Source: Gymnopus androsaceus JB14 (lineage: Eukaryota; Basidiomycota; Agaricomycetes; Agaricales; Omphalotaceae). Taken from it: a stretch of DNA of 64,000 bases. The position numbers and the translations under genes were made by a program. The notes beneath the pieces are model-generated. The model was not told the origin of the DNA and did no database searches. It saw only the letters and a program-made list of their open reading frames with translations. Location: the NCBI GenBank assembly GCA_009733575.1, contig ML769709.1, positions 1 to 64,000 on the forward strand, in the 5' to 3' direction. This document shows positions 24,088 through 35,259 of the stretch, in pieces; position 1 is the first letter of the stretch; each line of letters begins with the position of its first letter.

Positions 24088-24721
24088 TCAAACTCCGCTA
24101 ACTTATTGCTTACTTATTGCTTACTTATCAATACATAAGTTAACTTGAAGTTAACTTAAATGAATAAGTTAACTTAAGTTAACTTGTCGTGACAATTTAA
24201 CTTATCTAACTTATTCTAACTTATTCTTACTTATGCTAACTTATTTTACTTATAGAGTGCCACAAGCTAGGTATCAACAACCTAAGTGTATTGGAAGGCT
24301 CATAGAGCTCTGTACACTCTGCCCGACACTGTAGCTACCTTATAAAATATGTATAACTACTGTTTTCACAGTTCCTCCCCCATCCTGGACACTTCTCAAG
24401 TTTATTGAGCCTCTAATTACTGTGAATTATGCTCCTACAGCTTGTATTGGGTCATCCGAGGAAGGTTGTGCAATTGGTACAAGCAGTATGCTGCTTAATA
24501 TTGACCTATTCCGACTCAAGTGTTGCTAAAAAACATGCATATATGCATGTTATACTATATGAACGAGTGTATATGAGCTATAGAATTCATTTGCTGTCAA
24601 CAACGTCCATATTTACGCTCCACAAGTAGCGCAAATGGTATTTATATTGTCGTTATAAATGTAAATTTAACGGCAAATCTCGGCACAAGTAAATAAGTTA
24701 GCGGAGTTTGAAATTTTGACA
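24088..24721. repeat. Inverted-ended repeat with taagttaactt arrays
   Basis: Inverted ends tcaaactccgctaacttatt (24088) and aataagttagcggagtttga (to 24721). Just inside the left end lies a run of AT-rich units such as cttattctaacttattctta and aagttaact. It is probably a non-autonomous element of 634 bp. No target duplication was confirmed. Confidence 0.45.
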
Positions 24722-25015
24722 AGCTAACTTATTGTACTTATTGTAACTTCATCACGAAACCCCCTAGCATATGTCTATTTCCCAACATCACCTATTGATC
24801 ACCCCCCAAGATGCTAGTACCCTACCATAATGTTGGTAGTTGACACTGCTGTAAAACAGTGTCAACCCTCACCATCCCTGGACACCTAGAAAACACTATG
24901 GTGGGCAATTGACACCATCAACATCAATAGAGGCAATTGTCGTCTTTCAACATCATTTTGTTCAGTTGACACCCATTGCCATTGGTTATTATGCTTCTTT
25001 CAAAGGAGCCTAAAA

Positions 25016-25195
25016 CAAAAGAAAAAAAAATTATTGAGTAGTGCCAGTTACTAGCCCACACTGTACCAGCCTCTGGCTATTTATTTATTTTAGAACTTTG
25101 AAATTTGCCAAGTCTGGGGATTGAACCCGCAACCTGATCAAAGGAATCATTTGTGCATACACACGTGGAACCACCTCACCAAGCTGCCATTTATA
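25016..25195 (-). repeat. tRNA-derived SINE-like unit
   Basis: On the minus strand a tRNA-like head (gcagcttggtgaggtgg...) holds an A-box-like segment and a good B box (ggttcaatccc, plus-strand 25117-25127). It is followed by ~80 bp of body and a T run (25016-25031 on the complement) that could end RNA polymerase III transcription. The acceptor stem does not pair, so it is unlikely to be a working tRNA. Confidence 0.45.
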
Positions 25196-25199
25196 ATGT

Positions 25200-27220
25200 T
25201 AGCTTTGTAGTCCACTATATAGGCTCACGGATGTACACTAAACTACTTCCTCTGCATCTCCTCCTCTATTATCTATGTATTTAGCTTTTACAGTTGGTTC
25301 AGATAATATGTATCATGTGTAAGACTCATTTCAAAGGCATTCCAAGGAAAATGGTGAGTCAATGTTGAATGGTGCTAATGGTTTAGAATGATGTTGAAAG
25401 GATGTCAATGGCTTAAAACAATGTTGAAAGATGTTAATTGCTAAAATCAATGGTAAATAATGTTAACCACTGAATAAGGTGGCAAAAGGGTGTCAATTGC
25501 CCAGCAGCATGGCTACAATAGACACTGCCTACATCTTGCTAGAATTTCAACATATTTCTTGTCTATCTACCATGATTTTGGTCAATAACCATCTATCACC
25601 ACTGGCAGACACTGTTGTGCAGGTTCCGTGATGTTATGGTGAAATAATTTATGCTTTTGAGAGGTTTGAAGCAGTATCGAGGCCAATTGAGTATCTCAGA
25701 GTCTCATGCAATTGGACTATACCAGCTGCGACTTGTTTGTGCCCCTCGGTGCTCATCACAGAACCGTCACATTAGGTTCATTTACCTCGATTATGAGTTG
25801 TTATATGCGAACATATTTACCCATATTCGCAACTTTACTCCATCTATCATTCTATAACTTGAATGCTCTATGGTAAAGGTTCAATTAATGACCGTACCAC
25901 CATTTTCTGCAACTTTTTCTGCCGCTACAACCGACCCATTCATAACCAACTGTCCCAAATGCCTTGCTGATGCCACAGTGTTATCTCTAGCATCTGTTCT
26001 CTCTGCTCTACGCTATCAGTTATGTAATGTTCCTGTGCTATTTCTTGGGCATACTCACAATCTATTTGAAAGCTATATGCATCGGCGCAGTCCTGAACAA
26101 GTTTTTACCAATGCCTTGTGAACTCTCAACAAACTTTAGCCTGGAATAAGTCTCTATAAGATGGGAGTCATTGAATCAATGTACACCGGTTGTCTAAACC
26201 TCCTCAATCACTCGCTTTTTTCAGCAGGTGAATATGCATGGACTGGCGTTATTCTAAAGGGGCTGCCTACAGTCAATCTGGTCACCAACTGGGCCAAAAG
26301 ACTACAATGTCCAGGTTACTTGAAATAGTTTCAGGCACTATATAAGTGTAATGGACAGAACCGTTAGGGTCTAACTAAAGGAGTCGTAGTAAGTAAGTAA
26401 ATCCGAAGCAGCAGTTAATCTGGGAATTAAATATAAAACTAGTGTATATGCGTGAAGTAGTTATTCCTGAGACTCCTTAAAGTTGATTGCTCCGAGACTT
26501 GTACATGCGTGCGGAGCGGACAGGAACAAGTGGGAGGAGGTCAGAAAGATGAAATTCTTACATATCAGACCAATATCAGTCAGTAAGTTGACTCCAAAAG
26601 TCTATACGAAGATGTAAACAAAGCCAATTGTGATTAGGGATGTAACTAGTAGGGCTCTGCACCGGAACCGTTATATACGGTATATACAGATGGTTTTTAC
26701 GGCTATGATGCCGTACTGTCAATCGCTGGACACCTCTGTACAGTACAGTCGGCGGTATGAAAATTGGCTGTATTCATGGTAAGAAGACGGCCATATACGG
26801 AAGTGCATGCAGTGTAAGTGTGAGTAGTCAAAATTAGACACTTCTACACATTTTCTTGCCAACTTTTGGCTCTATAAATTATGAGGTATCTGAGCCTAAA
26901 TTGTAAAAACTTCCATCTCAAATTTCATCGAAAAATGCAACTCGGACTTGACTCGGACATCCTATAAGGAAGCCTGAGCCTCTATCCTCTACTCTACCTT
27001 GGCCTTGCAATGCATGGTTCAAGTCATGAACTCAAGCAAAGGTATAAGTAAAGTCATTTGAACATCTTTAAGACAACACTGACTTGCAATTGATAGTTTT
27101 AAGCTTCTTAACTTCATACATCCAGCACCATACACTGTATGACCGTAACATGGCCATACAAAATTGATTACTGAGCACAACTATAAGCAATCTTCCTTGT
27201 TTCATGTGGGGGATTGAGTC
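25200..27220. other. Gene-free stretch
   Basis: AT-rich DNA with scattered ggtgtcaattgccc motifs (inverse near 24902, direct near 25489) and a patch of near-palindromic tatacggtatatacag at about 26670-26690. A short open frame (25870-26121) has no recognisable homology. No gene is supported. Confidence 0.4.
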
Positions 27221-27709
27221 ATTACAGCGCACAATGTCAATGGAACAACATACAACTGGGAGGTGGCATCAACTGAAGAAGTGAACATGCTTGGTATAGA
27301 TCTGTCAAATGAAATGTTGGCCACACCTCAAGCACAGATCAAACAATCTGAGCCCAAACATCCTACTCCCATACCAGTGAAGTCAAGAGCACTTGATTAT
27401 ATGCAGGTGGATTCCACTCCTTTGAAGCCCTACAATCTCCGAAAAAATTCTGAGGCCAATAAGTTTCGTAGAAATCCAGAAAAGAAGAAGCGAGAAAGGG
27501 CAGACTCTTGGGATGATCCACATTTTGTGCAGAACATGAAAATATTTCGACATGCAGGAGTATCAGAGGAAGCTATGGAAATTGTGGAAAGCCTAGAAGA
27601 TAAAAATTTGGGTCCGGGGGATAGTAATGGTAGAAGTAGAGGTAAAGGAAGGGGCAGGGGAAAAGGAAGAGCTGCCCCCAGTCGCATAAAAGGTAAAAGT
27701 AAAGCCTAA
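27221..27709 (+). CDS. Hypothetical terminal exon, basic Gly/Arg tail
   Basis: An acceptor-like ttacag at about 27219-27224 is followed by an open frame reading AHNVNGTTYNWEV and ending at 27709. It includes a charged region (RRNPEKKKRERADSWDD) and an RGKGRGRGKGR tail suggestive of RNA or DNA binding. No ATG with an upstream exon was found. I do not recognise it; it may be the end of a transposon protein. Confidence 0.35.
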   Translation: MTAHNVNGTTYNWEVASTEEVNMLGIDLSNEMLATPQAQIKQSEPKHPTPIPVKSRALDYMQVDSTPLKPYNLRKNSEANKFRRNPEKKKRERADSWDDPHFVQNMKIFRHAGVSEEAMEIVESLEDKNLGPGDSNGRSRGKGRGRGKGRAAPSRIKGKSKA

Positions 27710-28029
27710 GATAACCTCAGGATGAGCTGACATTGTGATACTGTACATACTCTTGTATTCACTAGTAATACTGATATATAAGTCTTTTTTATCATAAGCA
27801 ACATCGATACATCTAATACTGATGTGAAGCACTCAAAGATATTATGCAACAAACAGAAAAGTGAACATCTAGTGTGTGTAAGTATTAAGTATGTTGTGCT
27901 CAGAGTGATGGGAGATGTATTACACTTGCACTTATCACTCATTTTAAATTTAATTAGCTGCAGTGAGGACCACTCGCTAATGGAAAAAGTTGTTAGCTTA
28001 GCGATGGCCAAGTGATATAGCTAAAACAG

Positions 28030-28700
28030 TCACCAATCCAACATGGTCATCTCGTTGTATCTAGACGGACCCGTTTTTGCCTTCTCCATATCGTCGATAT
28101 CCAGAATGAAAGTCTTTGACTCGTGTGCAAGACGTGTTTGTTCAAATTTGTGGAGGTTCAAATTGATAAATGAGATGTTCATCTGCATGAAGAAGGCGAG
28201 TGGGAAGGTGAATTTTTTGCTGGCAATGACGAACATCTCTTTCAGGAAGATTAGGCTAGGTGGGATCTGTGTTTGCTAAGGAAGACGTCTGGTTCGAGCT
28301 CCCATTCGTCGTTACTGGCCATTGGTCTCGTCTCCTTTTCCCTCGCTGCATCCTCCCTATTTGCCCTATTCAGCTCCGCAATGGTGGCAATGTCTAGAAG
28401 TGGTTTAGCTGCCGCGAAGATGTTGGGATCTGAGTGGATATTGTCCATTTCTGCATCCTCAATCGTGATGAGTGATTCCACGTCGGATTCATCGCCCGTG
28501 TCCACTCCTTTCTCTCTCCTTTTCTTATTTCTATCTGTTATCACCTGTTCTTCTCCAGATGTAACTGAAGAGGCAGCTTCTTCAGCTGAGCAATGGTTAG
28601 GGTGTTCAAGTGAATTCTGGATTTTCTGGTTGGTTGATCGAATGATGAGTCATACGGGATGAAGCGTTGACATCTAGAGAATGTTCCGGATACCGTTGTG
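28030..28700 (-). pseudogene. Unrecognised protein relic with frameshift
   Basis: Minus-strand frames join with one shift near 28268: an acidic part (GDESDVESLITIEDAEMDNI, then DIATIAELNRANREDAA) followed by TQIPPSLIFLKEMFVIASKK and HKFEQTRLAHESKTFILDID. The composition is protein-like and both halves are clearly one former gene. I cannot assign a family; a transposon-encoded protein is likely given the surroundings. Confidence 0.4.
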
Positions 28701-28888
28701 CGCGTGGTGAAGGTCTTTGATGCGACATAAACGAAAAAGGACAAGATAAATGCTCGATATGCCAATTCAGACGAGTGGCAGTGAGAGTCGGGAATGAGAT
28801 CTATAGGCGCCTATCAGCGCAATGCCGACTCTCACACCTGCTTATCTTATCCTCTGATAAGCCGCCTTTGGCGACTTATCTCGGATTA

Positions 28889-28951
28889 ATCTTGTGTCAC
28901 ATGAGCATCAGAATACAATGACAAAAAGCAATAAGAAGGTAATAATTAAAT
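28889..28951. repeat. Repeat shared with 36034-36092
   Basis: A ~55-bp block (cttgtgtcacatgagcatca onward) recurs near 36034-36092. There it follows the truncated deaminase copy, so this block may mark the lost 3' flank of another deaminase copy. Confidence 0.55.
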
Positions 28952-29407
28952 GATAAAAAAGATATAGGTAAAGACAAAGAATAGCCCAAAAAGTAATCAT
29001 TAATACAACAAGCGTGTCCATCCTATCCACAAGTTTTACATTTGGCTCCAATCCCACTAGCGTTGACTCTCCTTGAGCTCAGCTGATGTTGGCATGAGTT
29101 TGCTAAAACCAAGTTCATATTGTCAACAGGCATACCTGAAAGATTGGACACCTGAAATAAGCCCAGAACCCAGGTAAAGAATGAAACGGACGCGAGCGCG
29201 TGGCTCGCGGATGATACATTCGGAGTAGTATGTGCTGCCTGAGGTTTAAAATTGAGTCGATCCAGAGGGAAGATAAAGAGGAATGGGTAGACAGTGGTAA
29301 TCAGACAGCACAAAATCCAATGAAGAATATCAATCTTTAGGTGCGTCAATATTTCACTTCTGCAAGCCTTTGATTGAGAGCTTGTCAATAAATCCTATCT
29401 TAGGCAT

Positions 29408-29505
29408 GGTGCTGTGGGGTAACGGTTAACCTTAGGCTTCACCGTGATTTCCGCTGCGTAAGCATATTCTGTAGCCTAGCTGCGAGTTCGAATCTCGCCA
29501 GCGCC
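29408..29505 (+). tRNA. tRNA-like unit (copy 1), intron-containing or SINE head
   Basis: The 5' ggtgctg pairs fully with 3' cagcgcc (one G-U), and gcgag/ctcgc forms a perfect 5-bp T stem around ttcgaat (B box). A taggc/gcctaa-like stem suggests an anticodon arm with ~25 nt extra sequence, as expected for an intron. The anticodon cannot be set with confidence. Because it lies in a repeated unit, a tRNA-derived SINE is an equal possibility. Confidence 0.4.
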
Positions 29506-29948
29506 AGCGCCATATGAAATCTGCAAAGATGTCTTTTTTAATTTTATTATTATTTTACGCATCTTGAGTTAATCTTGATGCTCATGGCACATTTTGGCTG
29601 GACGCGGTAAATTCGATTGGTAGTGGAATGGACTTGGACTTGAAGCATGGGGGTTGTGAAACGGACACGAGCGCGTGGCTCGCGGATGATACATTGGAGT
29701 AGGAGTAGTATGTGCTGCCTGAGGTTTAAAATTGAGTTGATCCAGAGGGAAGATAAAGGGGAATGGGTAGACAGTGGTAATCAGACAGCACAAAATCCAA
29801 TGAAGAATATCAATCTTTAGGTGCGTCAATATTTCACTTCCTAACAAACATCTTTAGCAATGCAAGCCTTTGATTGAGAGCTGTCAATAAATCTATCTCT
29901 CTCAAAGGCTAGCAAGGGCTCATTACCATAGGTAATGTCACTAGACAT

Positions 29949-30044
29949 GGTGCTGTGGGGTAACGGTTAACCTGAGGCTTCACCATGATCTCCGCGCATA
30001 GCATATTCTGTAGCCTAGCTGCGAGTTCGAATCTCGCCTGCGCC
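29949..30044 (+). tRNA. tRNA-like unit (copy 2)
   Basis: Second copy of the unit at 29408 in the tandem duplication. The T stem and loop are conserved; the acceptor stem has one mismatch (ctgcgcc). It is more likely a pseudo-tRNA or SINE head than a working gene. Confidence 0.35.
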
Positions 30045-30563
30045 AGCGCCATATGAAATCTGCAAAGAAGTCTTTTTTAATTTTATTATTATTTTACACA
30101 TCTTGAGTTAATCTTGACGCACATGGCACATTTTGGCTGCACGCCGTAAATTCGATTAGTAGTGGAATGGACTCGGGCTTGAAGCATGGGGGTTGTGAAA
30201 CGGACGCGAGCGCGTGGCTCGCGGATGATACATCGGAGTAGTATGTGCTCGAAAGGTCGATTTAAGTTCAAGCATCATTTTAACCTCCAGCTCGAGTATC
30301 AGAAGGTTGAGGCCAAGCCTTCGCCTCAGCTTCCACGCAATTCAAATCCTTGGGGCTGCTCCTCTGCGCATAGTTTTTTCAATGAAATTCCTGGACAAGT
30401 TTCAGCTCCCTGAAGTTGAATACAACGGTTGGACAGACCTAGTCAAATGAACACTTTGTCCGAGCGAACAGACATTCTTTGAATGTCCAAGGACCCTGCT
30501 TGCCATTTGAATCTTTTGCCATTTCGTCAATGACAAGTTGTCGCTTATCAAGCTCGGGCATAG

Positions 30564-31797
30564 GGATAATTCTATTAGACAACCCCGTTGATTGAAAACA
30601 ACCCTTCTGAAGCTCTTTCGACCATTTTGCGCGCCTGTCACGCCGGAGTTTGCCCGAAACACGTCTCCTTCACTCTTGCTGGCAGTTGCCATGTTGCGTA
30701 GTTCTCATCCTTTCGGATTCATCCCCGTAGCTGCTGCCGCCCCCTCAGGTTTCAACCTCATGAGCATACTCTTCTGCAACTCTAGTACCTTAGCCTCTTG
30801 ATTGATAAATAATCACCTAGGACACTCAAAACACTCAGTCCATATTGCACGAAGGATTTTGGAGATGAGATTGCACTCCACAGAGTAAACAGCCAGTGTT
30901 CTACCATAAGCCCTTAAATAAGAATCTCAAAATCTTTAGGGCTTAAGCCCATTTAAGGCCTTAATTTAAGGCCTTAATTAAGCCTTAGGTTGATAATTGA
31001 TTTTTTATTATCTTTAAACTGACCATGTCAGGCCAGTGCCACAGGAAAGTAATGAAATTTTGTGTTATACAAAATACTTCTACATTATAATTTATAATTT
31101 ATTCTTCATTATTGCCAAACTTGTTAGCACCTTTAACAGACCAGTGCAACACCAGTGTCTCCATAAACTCTGCACTTCATCAACTAAGTATCCTTCTGGA
31201 TTATTGATTGATTATGGAAATATCAAGTAAAAGGTAGAAAAATGAGACTTTATTGAATATTCCTACATATTTCCCTTTTGGCTTGGGACACAGCCACTTA
31301 AGCCTTTGTTAAGGTCTTAAGGGATCCGAGGAAAATCCTGAAGCCTTAACATAAGGCCTTAACTTAAGGCCTATGTACTTAAGGCTTAGGCCTTTGGTAG
31401 AACACTGTAAACAGCCGGTGCCGGGTGCGTATCTCACTCTTCAGAGTTCCTTTACCTTCTCAAATCACTTCCTAGCTTGCAACTTTCCTTATACCTCTGA
31501 AACCTCACAGCTCTTACCTTGTTTAACCCACCAGCATCAAGAAACTCTTGTTGTTCGTTGTGTCACAATCAGTCTTGCCAACAACATGTAATTGCAGTAA
31601 TTCTTGCACCAGTATGGCTTTTTTATTGCTATACACAGCCAGTACATTGCTCATGACCGACTTGTCTCAATTTCAATGAATTTGTGACCCGTTAGGACTC
31701 CGGTGTGACAGCTGGTGCTACGGCCATCGCAGAAGGGTTGTTTTGGGGTTGTTTCGAGGTTGTTTTCAGTCAACAGGGTTGTTTAATAGAATTATCC
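30564..31797. mobile_element. Mutator-like MITE/foldback, 9-bp target duplication
   Basis: Ends GGATAATTCTATTA / TAATAGAATTATCC extend into ~100-bp imperfect inverted arms. It is flanked by CGGGCATAG (30555-30563) and CGGGCATAA (31798-31806), a 9-bp duplication with one mismatch. The terminal GGATAATTCTA is shared with the element at 50713. It carries a nested hAT-type MITE (30894-31407). No coding sequence was seen. Confidence 0.75.
30894..31407. mobile_element. hAT-type MITE, 8-bp target duplication
   Basis: Perfect 13-bp ends CAGTGTTCTACCA / TGGTAGAACACTG, with flanking TAAACAGC on both sides (30886-30893 and 31408-31415). CAG termini and an 8-bp duplication are hAT hallmarks. The arms are rich in ttaaggcctta units. 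Length is 514 bp. It is nested inside the Mutator-like element. Confidence 0.88.
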
Positions 31798-32421
31798 CGG
31801 GCATAATTTGAGTTGTAACACAACTCCCTTTGATACCCTAGTGACTTTTATGGTGTGTCACAGATGAAGCGCTATCATACGGACTCATTGAATAACCCAA
31901 AAGAATTTACACCAGTGATTTACCTGAGAATAATATTATGATCAGCCTTCAGCAGCTGGGATATGGTGTCCTTGTTCGTGATATTGCATCTGTGGTATTC
32001 TAGCAAGGCAGCATGGACCTCTGTATCGCCAATGGGGGCTTCAATGCAAAAAAAAAAAAAAAAAAGGTAAACCACCATGGGATGCAAGAGCTCATAAATC
32101 ACTTATCTTTGTGATAATCATATGCTTATTCAAATATGTATACAATATCCCTATCACCAATCAGACCCCCATTGCTGTATCCAGCTTGACCAGCTGATAC
32201 CAAATTCCAACAAGCTGCTGACTTGGCAGCCTCACTTAGCATCCCTCCACATGGCGCACTCCATTAATTGACCATCCTCTTATTTTTCATTGTTACGGTA
32301 AGTCATCCACTGGTGTAAAGGAAATGAGCATGTTGCGTTATGCATGCCGGTTGAGTTGGATCATAAGCACCACATCTGCTTTTAGCCAAGATATTTTCCT
32401 TAAGGGGAGTTGCTTCACATA

Positions 32422-32694
32422 CAGTGACGGCGAAATCAAATCCACACCCCTGATTTGGAAGCTGCCTACATCACCAGCGCTAAACTTTTTTCATACTGTT
32501 TTGTACCACTTTTTTTTGGCAGTACTATATATCAGAACTGTTTGCTATACTCTATGCTACTCCTAGTGTTAATACAGGCTGTATATACTCAAAAATGGAT
32601 AATTTTTGCTGAGAGGTAGACTTTTTCATGTGATAAGCGCCGGTGATGTAAGCGGCTTCCAAATTGGGGTGTGGATTTGATTTCACCGTCACTG
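32422..32694. mobile_element. Tc1/mariner-type MITE, 273 bp
   Basis: Inverted ends cagtgacggcgaaatcaaat / atttgatttcaccgtcactg extend ~70 bp inward. TA lies directly outside both ends (32420-32421 and 32695-32696). It has no coding sequence and is too short to be autonomous. It sits ~135 bp upstream of the deaminase start codon. Confidence 0.85.
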
Positions 32695-32829
32695 TAAGTA
32701 TCGAATCGAGCCTGTCCAAATCGAGCCTGTACATTGTACATTGTGCCTGTGTTTTTCTTAATATCCGATCGTGATCCGCTGGAAGACCTGTGAGAGAGTT
32801 AGCACCAAGACAACTCTTCTCCCTCTCCC

Positions 32830-34905
32830 ATGGCAGACTCTCAGCAATCGCCTGCACCCCTCACTGACAGTCTCCGGTCGGATGTTCTTCTTCTTTCTAC
32901 TCAACTTAGCGGCAAGCAGAGCACCTCTTCTGAATCTCACCCAACGGATACGGAATTGTCACTTTTTGTTGACATCTCCACCCTTCTTGCTATTGGCCAT
33001 AGTCATAGTCCTGATGCGAAGAATGTGAATGCAGTTTTGGGAAAAATTACCCTGACTGGGATGGAACTTGCTATGGAATTCCTTGTCTGTGCTGAAAATG
33101 CCAAACAGGATGACACTCAGGTCAGAGCACTCAAAGGACAGCTCAAAAACAAACCTCCACAGGGTAGAAAGGAGAAGGACATGGACACACCGAGTGCACC
33201 AATAGCAGGGAAGAACAAAGAGCAGTCTGCCAAGAGCGCAGAGGATATTGTGCATTTGGACATTATAATCCCAACAGCAGAGAATGGCAGGAAGCTACTT
33301 GATAAGTGGGATGATAAGCAGGAACCAAACAAAGAGAGTGTGCAAAGCAACAAGTGGGTTTACATCTATCTATTGAATGGCTGACTTACATGACTCTCAG
33401 TGACTTTCCCTTCGGAGCGCACCTTCAAGATTTGTTTGACATGATTGCCTCCCTAAGGCACCCGGAAAGTTCAAACCAGTCAAGCGATTTGTTGCCTTTC
33501 CAACTCTTCATTCATCACCGCGCTTATCGAAAACTTGGCTGGCGAGTGCTACTGTTTTCCACACACTGGGGTAAATCACCATTCGATATCATTTCCGACT
33601 GCCTACCAGACCCCAATTTGAAATCGGAATCCTTCCAATTCCCAGGTGGGAGTTCGCCCTTCCATGACACACTCGCGCGCTACGTGCCCCCGGAGTCGAC
33701 TCAATCAGGAGATGTTTATCTGGTCAATTCTAACAATGCCGCCCGATGGCTTGCATTGTTCAAGAGCGCCTGGGCTAAACTGCAGTCACATCTGTTGGTC
33801 AAAGAGTCCGACGGGAAAAATACTAAGGTTAGGACAGACTCACCAAGCGCTGAGTCGGTCAGGCGTATAGTTGCTATAATGGTGACTTTGGAACGCCTGA
33901 TAGATGTCTTTAAACATCTTTTATCTGCTAATGGGGTTGCTCAAGCTTTAGCTAAAGCTGGTAAGTTGGAGAGTCTTTACACTTTTGATTGTTGCGCTCA
34001 TGCTTTTCCAGAGCTCGCACAGTATCATAACCGTGTTCAGAGTCCAATAGAACCAAATACCGCAATCAGTGAAAATGATGAAGATGATGACGATGAGTTA
34101 GAGTTGCCTAGCCAGAGCACTGACTGTGAGTCTTGTCACTTATAGCATTCTTGACTATGTGCTACATCTATCCTCCAGTTTTCAACCTTATCCAAAACCC
34201 GCAACAAGCAGTTGTGCGTCTTCTACAAGGTCTGAAAACTGTCTTGGCATGGCAAACCTCCTCCAGGCATATTCACCAAAAAGCAACATATTTCGGACAA
34301 CTAGTTGACGGAAAACTAGTTAAATTTCGTCTCTCCCGATTTTGCTACCATAAGGATGTATTGCAATCTACTGCATTTGATGTCGACGCAGTGTTGCCTT
34401 TGCTTCGAGAATGGCAGGCACCCTCGGACAATCCTTACACGCGCCAGCAAGCTGAGAGCATCATCCACTGAACTTTGAATGCAAAGGTTCATGCTGAAGC
34501 GGCGCTCATGGACTGGATCACTACGTTGAAAGAGGTGGGACTTCTAATCTTCCATGTTGAGTTTAACTATCATCAGACTCATATTTCCCGCTCTAGGGCG
34601 ATAATACAACTCAGGATTGGCCCATTGGCGTTAGCAAGAAATGCTGCCAATTATGTTGGTCACTCCATAATAAGTACAAGTCAAAAGGATTCAAATTCGT
34701 ACTACCAGGTACTCATGGTACCTTCTATCCTTGGCTTCCTCCCCCTGGGATCCCTGACAGTATTTTGCTTGAACTTCGAAATGAGTTGCTTGCTGCATGC
34801 AAGACAATGGTTGCAGGTCATTCCAGACACAGCTCTGCTAGCTCCGCCACAAGTGATGTGGATACTGATTTGCACTCATTGGGAAACACTTTCAAAGATA
34901 TATGA
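32830..34905 (+). pseudogene. OTT_1508-like deaminase, one nonsense codon
   Basis: Four plus-strand exons can be joined: from ATG 32830 to ~33351, ~33401-34124, 34181-34532 and 34599-34905, about 600 codons. The C-terminal part has the zinc-site signatures of the cytidine-deaminase fold as found in fungal OTT_1508-like deaminases: VHAEAALMDW, then IGVSKKCCQLCWSL, then GTHGTFYPWLPPPG. The N-terminal part is helical and unrecognised, with a lysine-rich linker and an acidic run (NDEDDDDELEL). The only lesion is TGA at 34469-34471, eight codons before the HAE motif; CGA (Arg) would restore the frame. The family's substrate is not established. A truncated copy of the 3' end lies at 36146-36440. 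If the stop is read through or absent in other strains the gene could work. Confidence 0.72.
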
Positions 34906-35259
34906 TGAATATGTGACTCAAGGCTACTGGGATTGGGGCATGTGTAAAGTTCGTAGATAGGATGGACATTTTTTGTTGTATCACTATATTCTTAACAGGC
35001 GCCTTTTATTTAATAATATTGATTCCAAGAACTCCACATTTGCTCACATGATATGAGACTAAGACTAGCTCACCTATCTTGAATTTTATACATAATATAA
35101 CAAGTTGTGAAAAAGTGGGGCAGTGAGCAGTCGCATAAGGTAGTCGTCTCCTGATAGAAGGGCTTACAAAATTATCAGCTGCGGCGGCACATGGTACCGG
35201 CAGTTGAAACCAAACACGAGCAAGCATCGTTGCAACGAGCAGGTGACGCTGCCCTTCGG

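Larger units (their letters stand above)
29183..30245. repeat. Tandem segmental duplication
   Basis: Units start with gaaacggac at 29183, 29658 and 30197 (spacing 475 and 539 bp); the third is cut short. Units 1 and 2 share a ~180-bp block and a tRNA-like segment. Differences between units include several CG/CA changes. Unit 2 also has two small insertions. Confidence 0.7.
30400..32110 (-). pseudogene. Integrase-core-like gene relic
   Basis: On the minus strand, HAALLEYHRCNITNKDTISQ and LLKADHN (about 31930-32040) is followed after an intron-like gap by GIKGSCVTTQIMPELDKRQ, LVIDEMAKDSNGKQGP and, in a shifted frame, GQSVHLTR (down to about 30440). This resembles the N-terminal part of an integrase-core family widespread in mushroom genomes. 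It is split by the 30564-31797 element: the frame across CGGGCATA is continuous when the element is removed. Stops and a frameshift make it dead. Confidence 0.5.
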
